Part shown: positions 18,715 to 28,032 of the stretch, one piece after another | Layout of the letters: each line of letters starts with the position of its first letter | Numbering within the stretch: position 1 is the stretch's first letter | DNA from: Mycolicibacterium arenosum | GTDB lineage: Bacteria; Actinomycetota; Actinomycetes; Mycobacteriales; Mycobacteriaceae | NCBI RefSeq assembly: GCF_024320865.1 | Contig: NZ_JANDBD010000005.1 | Span: 357,948 to 421,947 of the forward strand | Direction: 5' to 3' | DNA: 64,000 bases | Notes under the pieces: generated by a model | Database searches by the model: none | Told to the model about the DNA's origin: nothing | What the model saw: only the letters and a program-made list of their open reading frames with translations | Program-made: the position numbers and the translations under genes

Positions 18715-19477
18715 TTCTGCGCGCCGTGATGATCCCCCGGGTCGCTCCGCTCCTGCCCGCCGGACCCTGCTGATCTTCTGCGACTCGCTGTCCTACTACG
18801 GCCCGACGGGCGGACTGCCCGCCGATGATCCGCGCATCTGGCCCAATATCGTTGCCGCCGCGCTCGACTGGGACGTCGAGCTGATCGGGCGGATCGGCTG
18901 GACGTGCCGCGACGTGTGGTGGGCGGCGACGCAGGATCCGCGCGCGTGGGCGGCGCTGCCCCGTGCGGGTGCGGTCGTGTTCGCGACCTCGGGTATGGAC
19001 TCGCTGCCGTCCCCGTTGCCGACGGCGCTGCGCGAGCTGATCCGCTACGTCCGCCCGCCACGGCTGCGGCGGTGGGCGCGCGACGGCTACGGCTGGCTGC
19101 AGCCGCGACTGTCGCCCATCGCCCGGCCGGCGCTACCCGGACCGCTGAGCGCGCATTACCTCGAGAAGACCCGTGCGGCAATCGACTTCAACAGGCCCGG
19201 CATTCCCGTCGTGGCCTGCATCCCGTCAGTGCACATCGCCGAGACGTACGCGAAGTCCCATCGTTGGCGCGACGAGACCGTGGCGGCGATCACGGAATGG
19301 GCCGGGGCGCACGACGTCCCGATTGTCGATCTCAAAGCGGCGGTCGCCGACCAGGTGATGAACGGGCACGGCAACCCCGATGGCATTCACTGGAACTTCG
19401 AGGCGCACCGGGCGGTGGCCGAACTGATGCTCAAGGGTCTCGCCGAGGCGGGCGTCACCCCGGACGGCGACCACTAG
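18704..19477 (+). CDS. octT: Diglucosylglycerate octanoyltransferase, SGNH-like
   Basis: 257-residue protein with a SGNH-hydrolase-like start ([15 protein letters not shown], nucleophile Ser in CDSLSYYG) and a C-terminal [11 protein letters not shown] matching the DxxH block. At this position in M. tuberculosis (Rv2418c) the enzyme transfers octanoate to diglucosylglycerate in methylglucose lipopolysaccharide synthesis. The start lies 11 bp inside gpgP, so the two are coupled. The function is taken from the known orthologue and gene order. Confidence 0.85.
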   Translation: MSFDSARRDDPPGRSAPARRTLLIFCDSLSYYGPTGGLPADDPRIWPNIVAAALDWDVELIGRIGWTCRDVWWAATQDPRAWAALPRAGAVVFATSGMDSLPSPLPTALRELIRYVRPPRLRRWARDGYGWLQPRLSPIARPALPGPLSAHYLEKTRAAIDFNRPGIPVVACIPSVHIAETYAKSHRWRDETVAAITEWAGAHDVPIVDLKAAVADQVMNGHGNPDGIHWNFEAHRAVAELMLKGLAEAGVTPDGDH

Positions 19478-19479
19478 CC

Positions 19480-20319
19480 GTGGCCGTCAGGGTGGTGACC
19501 GACTCGTCGGCTCGGTTGAGCCCGGACGAGCTGCAGCGCTGGGGAATCGAGCAGGTGCCACTGCACGTTCTCGTCGACTCGACCGACCTGCGCGACGGGG
19601 TCGATCAGCTGCCCTACGACTTGCACACGCGCGGCCACGTCACGACGGCGGGCGCGGCCCCCGCCGAACTCGCCGACGCGTACCGCAAGGCGCTCGCGGA
19701 CAGCGGCGGCGACGGTGTGGTCGCGGTGCACCTGTCGGCGGCGCTGTCGAGTACGTTCAGCTCCGCGGTGTCGGCGGCACGGGAGTTCGGACCCTCTGTG
19801 CGCGTGGTGAACTCGCGGTCGGCGGCCATGGGGGTCGGGTTCGTCGCGCTGGCCGCGGCCCGCGCAGCGGCGGCCGGAGGATCGCTCGACGACGTCGAGA
19901 CCGCCGCCAGGGCGGCCGTTCCGCGGGGCCGGGCCTTCATCGTCGTACACCGGCTGGACAATCTGCGGCGCAGCGGCAGGATCGGCACGGCGGCGTCGTG
20001 GCTGGGCACGGCACTGTCGCTGAAGCCGCTACTCCAGCTCGACGTCGACGGCCGGTTGGTGCTGGCACAACGGATTCGCACGGCTTCCAAGGCGCATGCG
20101 GCGCTCATCGACGAGGTCGTCGCTTTCGTCGGGGACCACCCCGCGGGGATCGCCGTCCATCACGTCGACAACCACGACGACGCCGACATGGTGGGCGCCG
20201 CGCTGACGTCCCGGCTGCCGCAGCTCGAGTCGCTGGTCGTCACCGACATGGGTCCGGTGCTGTCGGTGCACGTGGGCGGCGGTGCGATCGGCGTGTGCGT
20301 GTCGCTCGGTGCGGAGTGA
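19480..20319 (+). CDS. DegV family protein
   Basis: 279-residue fatty-acid-binding DegV protein. It begins MAVRVVTDSSARLSPDELQ (the DSS motif) and has the SAALSSTFSSA loop with Ser residues that hold a fatty-acid carboxylate. A second domain starts near FIVVHRLDNLRRSGRI. Such proteins present fatty acids to fatty-acid kinases in Firmicutes; the role in mycobacteria is unclear. The GTG start lies 2 bp after the octT stop, and the stop overlaps the next GTG. Confidence 0.93.
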   Translation: MAVRVVTDSSARLSPDELQRWGIEQVPLHVLVDSTDLRDGVDQLPYDLHTRGHVTTAGAAPAELADAYRKALADSGGDGVVAVHLSAALSSTFSSAVSAAREFGPSVRVVNSRSAAMGVGFVALAAARAAAAGGSLDDVETAARAAVPRGRAFIVVHRLDNLRRSGRIGTAASWLGTALSLKPLLQLDVDGRLVLAQRIRTASKAHAALIDEVVAFVGDHPAGIAVHHVDNHDDADMVGAALTSRLPQLESLVVTDMGPVLSVHVGGGAIGVCVSLGAE

Positions 20320-20933
20320 GCACACTCGATCTGGCACAGGCCGAACGCGAGGACTTCGCGGAGTTCCTGTCGGCGCTGGCGCCGCAGCAGTGGGAGCACG
20401 GCACGCTGTGTGAAGGGTGGACGGTGCGCGACGTGGTGGCTCACACCGTGAGCTTCGAGGGGGTGCCGCTCGGCGCCTTGGCGAAGCTGTTCCTGCGGGG
20501 CCGGTTTCAGACCGATCGGATCAACGCGGTCGCTGTCGCTGAACTGGCAGGGCGGTCGCCCGATGAGCTGATCGGCACGGTTCGGGCGCACTCGCGTCCC
20601 CGCGGCATGAACGCCGGGTTCGGCGGGCGACTCGCCCTGACCGACAACATGATTCACCACCAGGACATTCGCCGCCCGCTCGGAATCCCGCGTGTGATCC
20701 CCACCGATCGCCTTTCGGCTGCACTGGATTTCGTGCGCCGGTCGCCGACGATCCGCGGCGCGAAGCGGGCGCGCGGCGTCACGCTGGTGGCGACCGATCT
20801 GACGTGGTCGGCAGGCAGGGGGCCGGAAGTGCGCGGCCCCGGCGAGGCGCTGCTGATGGCGATGGCCGGTCGTCGCGACGGCCTGCGCGACCTCGATGGG
20901 CCGGGTCTGCAGGCGCTGGCGGCCCGCGTCTAG
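20316..20933 (+). CDS. Maleylpyruvate isomerase-like, mycothiol-dependent family protein
   Basis: 205-residue DinB/MDMPI-fold protein. The N-terminal four-helix bundle is typical: ALAPQQWEHGTLCEGWTVRD, then VVAHTVSFEG with the metal-binding His, and IHHQDIRRPLG supplying the other His ligands. Family members use mycothiol and a divalent metal; the substrate here is unknown. It overlaps degV (GTGA) and converges with the DUF222 gene, sharing 4 bp at the stops. In M. tuberculosis eis follows degV, so this gene is part of a local replacement. Confidence 0.85.
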   Translation: MSTLDLAQAEREDFAEFLSALAPQQWEHGTLCEGWTVRDVVAHTVSFEGVPLGALAKLFLRGRFQTDRINAVAVAELAGRSPDELIGTVRAHSRPRGMNAGFGGRLALTDNMIHHQDIRRPLGIPRVIPTDRLSAALDFVRRSPTIRGAKRARGVTLVATDLTWSAGRGPEVRGPGEALLMAMAGRRDGLRDLDGPGLQALAARV

Positions 20934-22699
20934 CGCGGTGGTGCGGGGCCCCGTGCGCCCTGTGGGTCACGGGTGCGGCAGCGGTGGATGAGGCGGCTGA
21001 GTTCGGTGCGGGTGCGGGTGGTGGCGGTGAACGACTGCAATGTGCCGGCGTGGAATCGGATGAAGGGCGCGGGGGTGGTGTCGTCGCCGAAGGCCCAGAC
21101 GGCGAACGCGTCGAGGGCATCGGGGTCGTCGAGGGCGTCGGCCGGCGCGGGCGCCGCCGTGGCGTCGCCGTCGGCTTCGTTGCCGTTGCCGAAGGCCCAT
21201 GCGGGGTCGACGGGTTCGGGCTCGGGGGGCACGTCCTCGTCCCGCAACGCTGTCGGTGGATCCGCTGTCGGCGGGGGTGTCGGCGGGCGTGTCGGCGGCG
21301 AGGCGGGTGGGGTCTGCCAGGGCAGGGGTGCGTTCTCGTCGGGTAGGGGGATCTGGTCGGGGCGGTTGCGGTAGTTGACGGTGGCCTGACCGGTGTCGAG
21401 GTGGTCGGGGGGATGCCAGTGCACCACTCCCTCGACGACGTCGGTGGACCACTGATGCGGTTGGGGGCCGACGAGTCGGTTGTCCGCCGGGCAGGCCAAC
21501 GCGTTCTCGTCGACGTTGGTGTTGCCGCCGGCGCCCCAGTCGCGGGCGGCGTGATGGACCTGGCAGCCGTAGGGGCCGACCGGGCAACCCGGTTTGGTGC
21601 ACCCCCAGTCGCGGGCGATCAGCATCAGCCGCTGCGCGGCGGTGGCGATCCGTTTGGTGCGGAACAGATCCAGTGCCGACCCGGTGGCCCCGTCGAAGAC
21701 CGCCAGCGACCAGTGCGCGTGCGCGCCCATCCGGATCAGATCGGCGATCGACATCGTCGTGCCGCCCCCGCTGACGGCGACCCCGGCCCGCGCCTGCAAC
21801 TCCTGCAGGGTGGTCTTGACGATCACCGACACCGGCAGACCGTTGAGGGTGCCGAGATCGGTCATCAGCGCGATGCGCGCCATCAGGACCAACGCGTCGT
21901 GGCGTCGCTGCGCCACGGTGCGGTGGTCGTTGTCGATCTGCGCCTGGCTCGGGGTACCCGCACAGCAGGGTTCGGGGTCGTCGGGATTGCACATGCCGGG
22001 TGCGGCGAACTTCGCGTAGAAGGCCTCCAGGCTAGCCGCCAACTCCGGGGTCGCCTCCACGGTGATCGGGGTGGTGCCGTTGCGGCGCTGCCGTCCCACC
22101 GTGACCCCGCGTTGCCGATCGCGTTCCCGGTCGTCGGGTTCGGGACCGTCCTGATCCAGCACGAACAGTCGGCGGGCGGCTTCGGCCTGAAGTTCGACCG
22201 GACCCACGCCGATCGCCAGACGCACCAGACTCACCTCCATCTGAGCGGCGGTCAGCGCATCGAACCGAGCCCGCACCTTGCCGACCACGTCGCGGATGAT
22301 CGCGATGTGCTCGACGGTGATCGCCCCGTGCTCCTGGGCCCCGGCCACCGCGGGCAGTTCCGGTTGGAGTTCTTCTCCGGTGGTGGCGCGGCGCGGCCCC
22401 AACTGTCTGGCCGCGGCGAGCCGGCGATGCGCCTCGGCGGTGCTGATCCGCCACCGCGTCGCCAGCACCTGCTTCCAGTTCTTCGCGCCCATCGCCACCG
22501 CGGTGGTGACCGCCTGCAGCGCGACCAGGATCCGATGCGACTGAGCCGGCATCCGGCGCGTCAACGCCTCGTACTCATCGGACACCTGCAGCAGTTCCGC
22601 CTGCGACAGACACGCGATGTCCGCAGCAGCGAAACGGTCGTAGGCAGCGGTCAACGCCAACACCGCCTCCACCGCTTCTGGGACCGCCGTACCGGACAT
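20930..22699 (-). CDS. DUF222 / HNH endonuclease domain protein (13E12 family)
   Basis: 589-residue member of the mycobacterial 13E12 repeat family. The N-terminal two-thirds is DUF222 (RMPAQSHRILVALQ; LATRWRISTAEAHRRL). An HNH nuclease-like region follows, with CTKPGCPVGPYGCQVHHA, then a conserved Asn and CPADNR. The C-terminal ~130 residues are Pro/Asp/Glu-rich and low complexity. An ATG at 22714 is possible but lies inside the SOS box, so 22699 is preferred. Several 13E12 genes are DNA-damage induced in M. tuberculosis, in line with the LexA site here. The family is often multicopy, so it may recombine. Confidence 0.9.
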   Translation of the reverse strand: MSGTAVPEAVEAVLALTAAYDRFAAADIACLSQAELLQVSDEYEALTRRMPAQSHRILVALQAVTTAVAMGAKNWKQVLATRWRISTAEAHRRLAAARQLGPRRATTGEELQPELPAVAGAQEHGAITVEHIAIIRDVVGKVRARFDALTAAQMEVSLVRLAIGVGPVELQAEAARRLFVLDQDGPEPDDRERDRQRGVTVGRQRRNGTTPITVEATPELAASLEAFYAKFAAPGMCNPDDPEPCCAGTPSQAQIDNDHRTVAQRRHDALVLMARIALMTDLGTLNGLPVSVIVKTTLQELQARAGVAVSGGGTTMSIADLIRMGAHAHWSLAVFDGATGSALDLFRTKRIATAAQRLMLIARDWGCTKPGCPVGPYGCQVHHAARDWGAGGNTNVDENALACPADNRLVGPQPHQWSTDVVEGVVHWHPPDHLDTGQATVNYRNRPDQIPLPDENAPLPWQTPPASPPTRPPTPPPTADPPTALRDEDVPPEPEPVDPAWAFGNGNEADGDATAAPAPADALDDPDALDAFAVWAFGDDTTPAPFIRFHAGTLQSFTATTRTRTELSRLIHRCRTRDPQGARGPAPPR

Positions 22700-22702
22700 G
22701 AC

Positions 22703-22718
22703 TCGAACATACATTCGA
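22703..22718 (-). promoter_or_regulatory. LexA (SOS) box
   Basis: The + strand reads TCGAACATACATTCGA; the mycobacterial SOS box is TCGAAC-N4-GTTCGA, so 11 of the 12 fixed positions match. It ends 3 bp before the preferred ATG of the DUF222/HNH gene, close enough for LexA to block transcription start. Confidence 0.8.
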
Positions 22719-22783
22719 CCACCGACAAGTTTTCGTCGTCGCCTCCAGAGGTGTGACTCTTGAAACGCGAGTGACACAAGGGA

Positions 22784-23833
22784 TTACCCCCTGAAGCGAC
22801 CCGCCACCGGAGGCAGATCCTTCAGCGTCACGATTCCGGGCGCCGCGGCAACCACGGCGGGCACCGCATTGGTGACGGGCATCGCGGTGTAGATCATGCC
22901 GAGTCCCATGAAGCCCGGTTCGGTCCAGTCGCGCGGCGGCAGGCAGTGCAGCACGGTGCGCATGTTAGGCGTACCGAACACCTGAATAACGTGCCCGTGC
23001 TCGAGCGGCTTCGGCGGGGTGACGTGGCTGCCCATGATCCAGTTGAAGCCGACGCTGACGACGTTGTGGTCGCCCACCCAGCCCCGGTGGTAGCCGTACA
23101 CGCCGCCGACGGTGCCACTGGGAATGGTCATGAAGCCCAGGTCGCTGTCCCCGGTGGCGGTGGTGAACTCCACATCGAACGTTAGCCGGTCCAGTTTCGC
23201 GCCGATCGCGTCGGCCATCATCGCGGCGGATTCTGCGAACACCTCGCTCTCGCGGCGGACGCTCTCGGCGAGGCCGGGTGTTTCGGGGTCCCGACCGAAG
23301 CCCATCGCCGACTGGGTGCCCGCGGACTCGTAGGTGGAGCAGTCGACGGACTCGGTGATGCGGATCTCGGTGACGTTCTCGCACGCACCGGAGAGCACCA
23401 TACCGACCATGTTGGTCATGCCCGGATGCGCGCCGCTGCCGAAGATCGTGGATTCACCTGCCGCACAGGCCTTCCGGATGCGATCGAGATCCTCGGGGGT
23501 TTGCTTACCACCGGTGATCCACGCGGCACTGGAGCAGACGTTGACGCCCGCTTCGAGCAGCGCGACGAGCTCGTCGATGTTCGGCCACAGCGGGTTGTAG
23601 CAGCAGGCATCGGGCTGCAGCGCAATGAGCGCGTCGATGTCGTTGGTGGCCGTGACGCCGGTCGGTTCGGGCCAGCCGGCGAGCTCGGCCGCGTCCTTAC
23701 CGACCTTGTCCGCACCGTGTGCATACACGCCGACGAGCTCCATGTCGTCGCGTCCGATGATCGCGTGCAGTGATCGCGTGCCGATGTTGCCTGTCGTCCA
23801 CTGAATGACGCGCAGTGGTTGATCGCTACCCAT
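22784..23833 (-). CDS. NAD(P)-binding dihydrodipicolinate reductase-like protein
   Basis: 349-residue Rossmann protein beginning LRVIQWTTGNIGTRSLHAII (dinucleotide-binding TGNIG). It belongs to a family abundant in mycobacteria that carries a DapB-type N-domain and resembles 2,4-diaminopentanoate dehydrogenase. GSGAHPGMTNMV is conserved in that family. The natural substrate is unknown. It is transcribed away from the DUF222 gene with its own start (ATG at 23833), and I see no obvious operon partner. Confidence 0.85.
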   Translation of the reverse strand: MGSDQPLRVIQWTTGNIGTRSLHAIIGRDDMELVGVYAHGADKVGKDAAELAGWPEPTGVTATNDIDALIALQPDACCYNPLWPNIDELVALLEAGVNVCSSAAWITGGKQTPEDLDRIRKACAAGESTIFGSGAHPGMTNMVGMVLSGACENVTEIRITESVDCSTYESAGTQSAMGFGRDPETPGLAESVRRESEVFAESAAMMADAIGAKLDRLTFDVEFTTATGDSDLGFMTIPSGTVGGVYGYHRGWVGDHNVVSVGFNWIMGSHVTPPKPLEHGHVIQVFGTPNMRTVLHCLPPRDWTEPGFMGLGMIYTAMPVTNAVPAVVAAAPGIVTLKDLPPVAGRFRG

Positions 23834-23860
23834 GCTGAGTATGTATACGCGAGCCGCTGC

Positions 23861-24943
23861 TCAGATATCGGAGCTCTCGCGCCACAGGTCGATGCCGGAG
23901 TCGGACGCGAATTCGTCGATCTCGGCGAGCTCATCCGCGGTGAACGCGAGGTTGTTCAGTGCGTCCAGGTTCTCGTCCAGCTGCTCGACGCTCGACGCGC
24001 CGACGAGTGCCGAGGCCACCGTCGGATCCCGCAGCACCCACGCGAGCGCGAGCTGAGCCAGCGACTGACCACGGCGCTCCGCGATGGCCGCCAGTCCGGT
24101 GAGACGTTCGCGGACGTCCTCGGTCACCTGTCCGTCGTCGAACGTCGGGCGCGCCGTCGCGCGATCGATCTCGCTCGCCGGCTGGTTCAGGTAGCGCTCC
24201 GTCAGCAGACCCTGTGCGAGGACGGTGAACGCGATCGCCCCCATACCGGCGTCGTTGAGCGCCGACGTCAGACCGTCCTCGACCCAGCGGTTCAGCAGCG
24301 AATAGGACGGCTGGTGGATCACCAGCGGGGTCCCGAGTCGCTTTGCGATCGCGGCGGCCTCGGTGGTCTTGGCCGCCGAGTACGACGAAACGCCGACGTA
24401 GCGCGTCTTGCCCGCGCGCACCGCGGAGTCGAGCGCGCCGATCGTCTCCTCGAGCGGTGTCCTCGCATCGATGCGGTGCGAATAGAAGATGTCGACGTAG
24501 TCGAGGCCGAGGCGATCCAGTGACTCGTCGAGGCTCGCCAGCAGATAGGCGCGGCCGCCGAGCTGCCCGTACGGTCCCGGCCACATGTCCCAACCGGCCT
24601 TCGACGAGATGATCAGCTCGTTACGGTACGGCTTGAAATCGCGCCGCAGCATGCGGCCGAAGTTCTCCTCCGCGGAGCCGTACGGCGGGCCGTAGTTGTT
24701 GGCGAGGTCGAAATGCGTGATGCCGCGGTCGAATGCGTGTCGCAGCACCTGTCGTTGGACGTCGAACGGGCGGTTGTCGCCGAAGTTGTACCAGAGCCCC
24801 AGCGAGATGGCCGGAAGCAGCAGGCCCGACGACCCCACCCGTCGGTACGGCATCGTCGCGTAGCGGTCGCGGCTCGCCGCCCACGGATCGTGGGTGAAGG
24901 GGACGTCTGCGATCTCGAGGTCGTCGTTGGCCATGAACGCCAT
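23861..24943 (-). CDS. Aldo/keto reductase (MgrA/YghZ-like)
   Basis: 360-residue TIM-barrel NADPH-dependent oxidoreductase. The catalytic Asp/Tyr region is FDLANNYGPPYGSAEENFG, Lys lies in IISSKAG and His in IFYSHRID. The long form with an N-terminal extension and the VDIFYSHR motif fits the L-glyceraldehyde 3-phosphate reductase (YghZ) group, which detoxifies methylglyoxal and similar aldehydes. A second ATG 9 bp downstream is an equal start candidate. The true substrate is not shown by sequence. Confidence 0.9.
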   Translation of the reverse strand: MAFMANDDLEIADVPFTHDPWAASRDRYATMPYRRVGSSGLLLPAISLGLWYNFGDNRPFDVQRQVLRHAFDRGITHFDLANNYGPPYGSAEENFGRMLRRDFKPYRNELIISSKAGWDMWPGPYGQLGGRAYLLASLDESLDRLGLDYVDIFYSHRIDARTPLEETIGALDSAVRAGKTRYVGVSSYSAAKTTEAAAIAKRLGTPLVIHQPSYSLLNRWVEDGLTSALNDAGMGAIAFTVLAQGLLTERYLNQPASEIDRATARPTFDDGQVTEDVRERLTGLAAIAERRGQSLAQLALAWVLRDPTVASALVGASSVEQLDENLDALNNLAFTADELAEIDEFASDSGIDLWRESSDI

Positions 24944-24968
24944 CGTAGGGATGTCGGTCGGCGCGTGG

Positions 24969-25439
24969 CTAGGACAGGCGCTTCTCGAACGGATGCACGC
25001 CGATCTCCGCGGCGCTGCGTGTCACGTCGAAGAGCGGGGTGTAGCCGGCGGCCAGGTATAGCCCGACGGCTTCGGGCTGGCGGGGTCCCGTCGTCAGGAA
25101 CACGCGGGTGTAACCGCGTTGCGCCGCAACGCGTTCCAACTCGGCCACGACGAGCGCGCCGTAACCGCGACGGCGATGGGCGGCGGAGGTCCAGATGCGT
25201 TTGAGTTCGGCGGTCGACTCGTCGTACCGGCGAAACGCACCGCCCGCGACGGGTTCGCCATCCACTGTCGCCACGATCAGCACGCCGCCGGGCGGTGCGA
25301 ATTCGGCGGCGTCGTAGGCGCGTAGGTCCTGGTACTCCGTGCCGTCGAGGCGGCCGTATCGGCTCCCGTACTCCCGCTGCAGGTCATCGAGCAGAGGTCC
25401 CGCCAGAGGATCGTCCTGCCGCACTTCGACGAACTTCAT
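24969..25439 (-). CDS. GNAT family N-acetyltransferase
   Basis: 156-residue acetyl-CoA-dependent transferase. Motif A is clear: LKRIWTSAAHRRRGYGALVV (RRxGxG/A for CoA pyrophosphate). It is followed by LERVAAQRGYTRVFLTTGPR and a C-terminal YLAAGYTPL. Its ATG lies 4 bp after the stop of the ABC ATPase gene, so it is probably the last gene of the amino-acid transporter operon and may act on the imported compound. Confidence 0.88.
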   Translation of the reverse strand: MKFVEVRQDDPLAGPLLDDLQREYGSRYGRLDGTEYQDLRAYDAAEFAPPGGVLIVATVDGEPVAGGAFRRYDESTAELKRIWTSAAHRRRGYGALVVAELERVAAQRGYTRVFLTTGPRQPEAVGLYLAAGYTPLFDVTRSAAEIGVHPFEKRLS

Positions 25440-25443
25440 GAGA

Positions 25444-26199
25444 TCAGCGCCCCGCGGTGAATCGCCGCAGGAACGCCTTCGTCCGCTCGTGCTCGGGTGC
25501 GGTGAGCAGCGTCGCCGCCGGGCCCGACTCCACGATGCGCCCGCCGTCGAGGAAGAACACCGTGTCGGCGACGTCGCGGGCGAACGCCATCTCGTGCGTG
25601 GCCATCACGATCGTGCTGCCGGCTTCCGCCAGTCCGCCGACGAGCTCCAGCACCTCGCCGACGAGTTCGGGATCGAGCGCGCTGGTGATCTCGTCGAGCA
25701 GCAGCAGACGCGGGTCGTAGGCCAGCGCGCGAGCGATCGCCACCCGCTGCTGCTGCCCACCCGAAAGATGATCCGGATAGGCGTCGGCCTTGTCCGCCAA
25801 GCCGACTCGCTCCAGCAGCTCTCTGCCGCGGTCGTCGGCGTCGCGCCGGGTCGCCCCGTGTACCACCCGTGGTGCCAGCGCCACGTTGCCGAGCGCGGTC
25901 ATGTGCGGGAACAGGTTGTAGGACTGGAACACCATGCCCATCGCCTGCCGTGCGGCATCCGCGTCGATGCGCGGGTCGCTGATATCGCGGCCGTCGAGCA
26001 GGATCCGGCCGTCGTCGATGTCCTCGAGCAGGTCGACGCACCGCAGCAGCGTCGACTTGCCGGAACCCGAGGCGCCGATGAGCACCACGACCTCGTGCTC
26101 CGCGACGTCGATGTCGACACCGTCTAGGACGACCCGCTCACCGTAGGTCTTGCGGACGCCGCGCAGGGAGAGCACAACGTCGCGCTCGCCGGAACTCAC
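25444..26199 (-). CDS. Polar amino-acid ABC transporter, ATP-binding protein
   Basis: 251-residue GlnQ/HisP-type ATPase. It has Walker A GASGSGKST, the Q-loop (MVFQSYNLFPHMTALGNV), ABC signature LSGGQQQR, Walker B LLLLDEITSALDPE and H-loop MATHEM. The GTG start overlaps the permease stop by 4 bp. It powers uptake with the permease (26196-27023) and the lipoprotein receptor (27020-27877). Specificity within amino acids cannot be told. Confidence 0.94.
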   Translation of the reverse strand: MSSGERDVVLSLRGVRKTYGERVVLDGVDIDVAEHEVVVLIGASGSGKSTLLRCVDLLEDIDDGRILLDGRDISDPRIDADAARQAMGMVFQSYNLFPHMTALGNVALAPRVVHGATRRDADDRGRELLERVGLADKADAYPDHLSGGQQQRVAIARALAYDPRLLLLDEITSALDPELVGEVLELVGGLAEAGSTIVMATHEMAFARDVADTVFFLDGGRIVESGPAATLLTAPEHERTKAFLRRFTAGR

Positions 26200-27023
26200 A
26201 ACGCCCCCTGCCGCGTGCCCACACGTCGCGACGCCCAGTCGGCCAGCCGCGCCGACGGCACCGCGAGCGCGACGAACAACAGGCCGGCGACGACGTAGGG
26301 CGTGAAGTTGTACGTGGTCGCGGACTGGATCTGCGCCGCGCGGACGGCGTCGACGGCGCCGAGCACCGAGATCAGTCCGCAGTCCTTCTGCAGTGCGACG
26401 AAGTCGTTGAGCAGTGGCGGCGTGACACGGCGGAAAGCTTGCGGTAGCACCACCAGCCGCATCGTGCGCCGGTGGTTGAGCCCGAGCGACTTCGCTGCGG
26501 CCAGTTGCGACGGATGAATCGACTCGATCCCGGCCCGGAACACCTCGGCGACGTAGGCGGAGTAGATCAGCACAAGCGCCAAGCCGCCGAGCAGCACCGG
26601 GCTGGTCGGCATGCCGGACAGCCGAAGGCCCGGCAGCCCGAAGCCGACGAGGTAGAGACAGATCAGCAGCGGAAGGCCGCGGAACACGTCGACGTAGCCG
26701 GTGGCCAACGCGCGCAACGGAAACCACACCGGGCCCTGCAGGGTGCGCAGCGCCGCGAGGCCGAGACCCACGATCAGGATGAGGATCTCGCAGACGATGA
26801 GCACGCGGATGTTGAGCCACAGTCCGTCGAGCAACGCGGGCAGACTCTCCCACCCGATGCGCAGGTTGAAGAACGAGTCGCGGACGCGGGGCCACCCTGG
26901 CGACGCTGTCACCGCGAACAGCAGCACCGCGGCGAAGATCACCGTCGACGCGAACGCGACGGCGGTGGACCGGCGAGCGCGCGACCTCCGATAGGCGACG
27001 CGATCGATCGAGGACGTCGTCAC
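26196..27023 (-). CDS. Amino-acid ABC transporter permease (HisM/GlnP type)
   Basis: 275-residue integral membrane protein with an N-terminal transmembrane segment (STAVAFASTVIFAAVLLFAV) and further helices. The EAA loop is LAAAKSLGLNHRRTMRLVVL, then PQAFRRVTPPL, which docks on the ATPase. It overlaps both neighbours by 4 bp, giving a coupled SBP-permease-ATPase operon. A single permease gene implies a homodimer. Confidence 0.94.
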   Translation of the reverse strand: MTTSSIDRVAYRRSRARRSTAVAFASTVIFAAVLLFAVTASPGWPRVRDSFFNLRIGWESLPALLDGLWLNIRVLIVCEILILIVGLGLAALRTLQGPVWFPLRALATGYVDVFRGLPLLICLYLVGFGLPGLRLSGMPTSPVLLGGLALVLIYSAYVAEVFRAGIESIHPSQLAAAKSLGLNHRRTMRLVVLPQAFRRVTPPLLNDFVALQKDCGLISVLGAVDAVRAAQIQSATTYNFTPYVVAGLLFVALAVPSARLADWASRRVGTRQGAL

Positions 27024-27877
27024 GACAGGACGGGCGCGTTACCCGCGCCTGCGAGCCATTCCTTCTGCAGCTTGAACAGCACGCTCTCGTCGCCCAGTTC
27101 GTCGACCGCCTTCGAGACGCAGGCGGTCAGCGGACTGCCTTTGTCCAGCACGATGCCGAACTGTTCGGCCTGCTCGTCGCTGGGCGGCAACTGGCCGACG
27201 ATCACCCCGTCGGTGAGTTCCGCCTGCACCGCGAACGCCGTCGGCAGGTCGAGCACCAGGGCGTCGATCTGGCCGTTCGACAGAGCGGCTTTGGCGTCGT
27301 CGTTGTTGTTGAACACCGCGACACCTTCGTCGATGGCCTTGGCGGCGGTGTAGCTCGTCGTGCCGACCTGAGCGCCGAGCTTCAGACCCGTCAGCCCGTC
27401 CAGCGACGTGACCTCGGCCGCGGGCGAGGTCTTGACCGTCACCAGTGCCTGCGTCACATCGAAGTAGGGCGACGAGAAGTCGACCGCCTGCTTGCGTTCA
27501 TCGGTGATCGAGAACTCGTTCAGGTTGGCGTCGAACGTCTTCGGCCCGGGGGCGATCGCCGCGTTGAACGGAACCCGGACCCAGACCACGTCGTCCTTGC
27601 CGTAGCCCAACTTGTCCGCGACGGCGTAGGCGACCGCCGACTCGAAGCCCTTGCCGTTGGCCGGGTCGTCGTCGACGAACCACGGCGGGTACGCGGGCTG
27701 GTCCGTGCCGAACGTCAAGTTCCCCTTGGTGAGCGTCGGCAGCGCGTCCTTCGAACACGAATCCGGTGCCGCCGAGGGCGTCGCCGTGTCGTCGGCGGGG
27801 GCACAGGCGGTGGCGGTGAGCAGGCTGACGGCGGCCAGCAGGCCGACGACACCCGAGATGTTGCGCATGCGCGGCAT
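27020..27877 (-). CDS. Amino-acid-binding lipoprotein (ABC receptor)
   Basis: 285-residue solute-binding protein, family 3. The signal peptide ends in a lipobox, LTATAC, with lipidated Cys near residue 25. The mature part begins with a Ser/Ala-rich linker and then GNLTFGTDQPAYPPWFV, typical of polar amino-acid receptors; FDANLNEFSIT and GAQVGTTSY are ligand-domain motifs. Start codons at 27880, 27877 and 27868 are all possible. It is the first gene of the transporter operon. Confidence 0.93.
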   Translation of the reverse strand: MPRMRNISGVVGLLAAVSLLTATACAPADDTATPSAAPDSCSKDALPTLTKGNLTFGTDQPAYPPWFVDDDPANGKGFESAVAYAVADKLGYGKDDVVWVRVPFNAAIAPGPKTFDANLNEFSITDERKQAVDFSSPYFDVTQALVTVKTSPAAEVTSLDGLTGLKLGAQVGTTSYTAAKAIDEGVAVFNNNDDAKAALSNGQIDALVLDLPTAFAVQAELTDGVIVGQLPPSDEQAEQFGIVLDKGSPLTACVSKAVDELGDESVLFKLQKEWLAGAGNAPVLS

Positions 27878-28032
27878 CATCGCGCACGCTGCGGTTCCGC
27901 GCCAACGTTCCGCTCCGTGCGATTCGCAGCGCGCACCGGGCGTTCATCCACAGAGCCGACTTCATCCACAGGCAGGGCGCCCAGCGGCCCGTTGAACGGG
28001 ATCGTGTCCGGCCGCGCACCTACCGTCGCGGC

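Noticed and set aside
21401..22756. 451-codon plus-strand frame opposite the DUF222 gene
   Set aside because: No recognisable motifs; the minus strand carries a complete DUF222-HNH protein with an SOS box.
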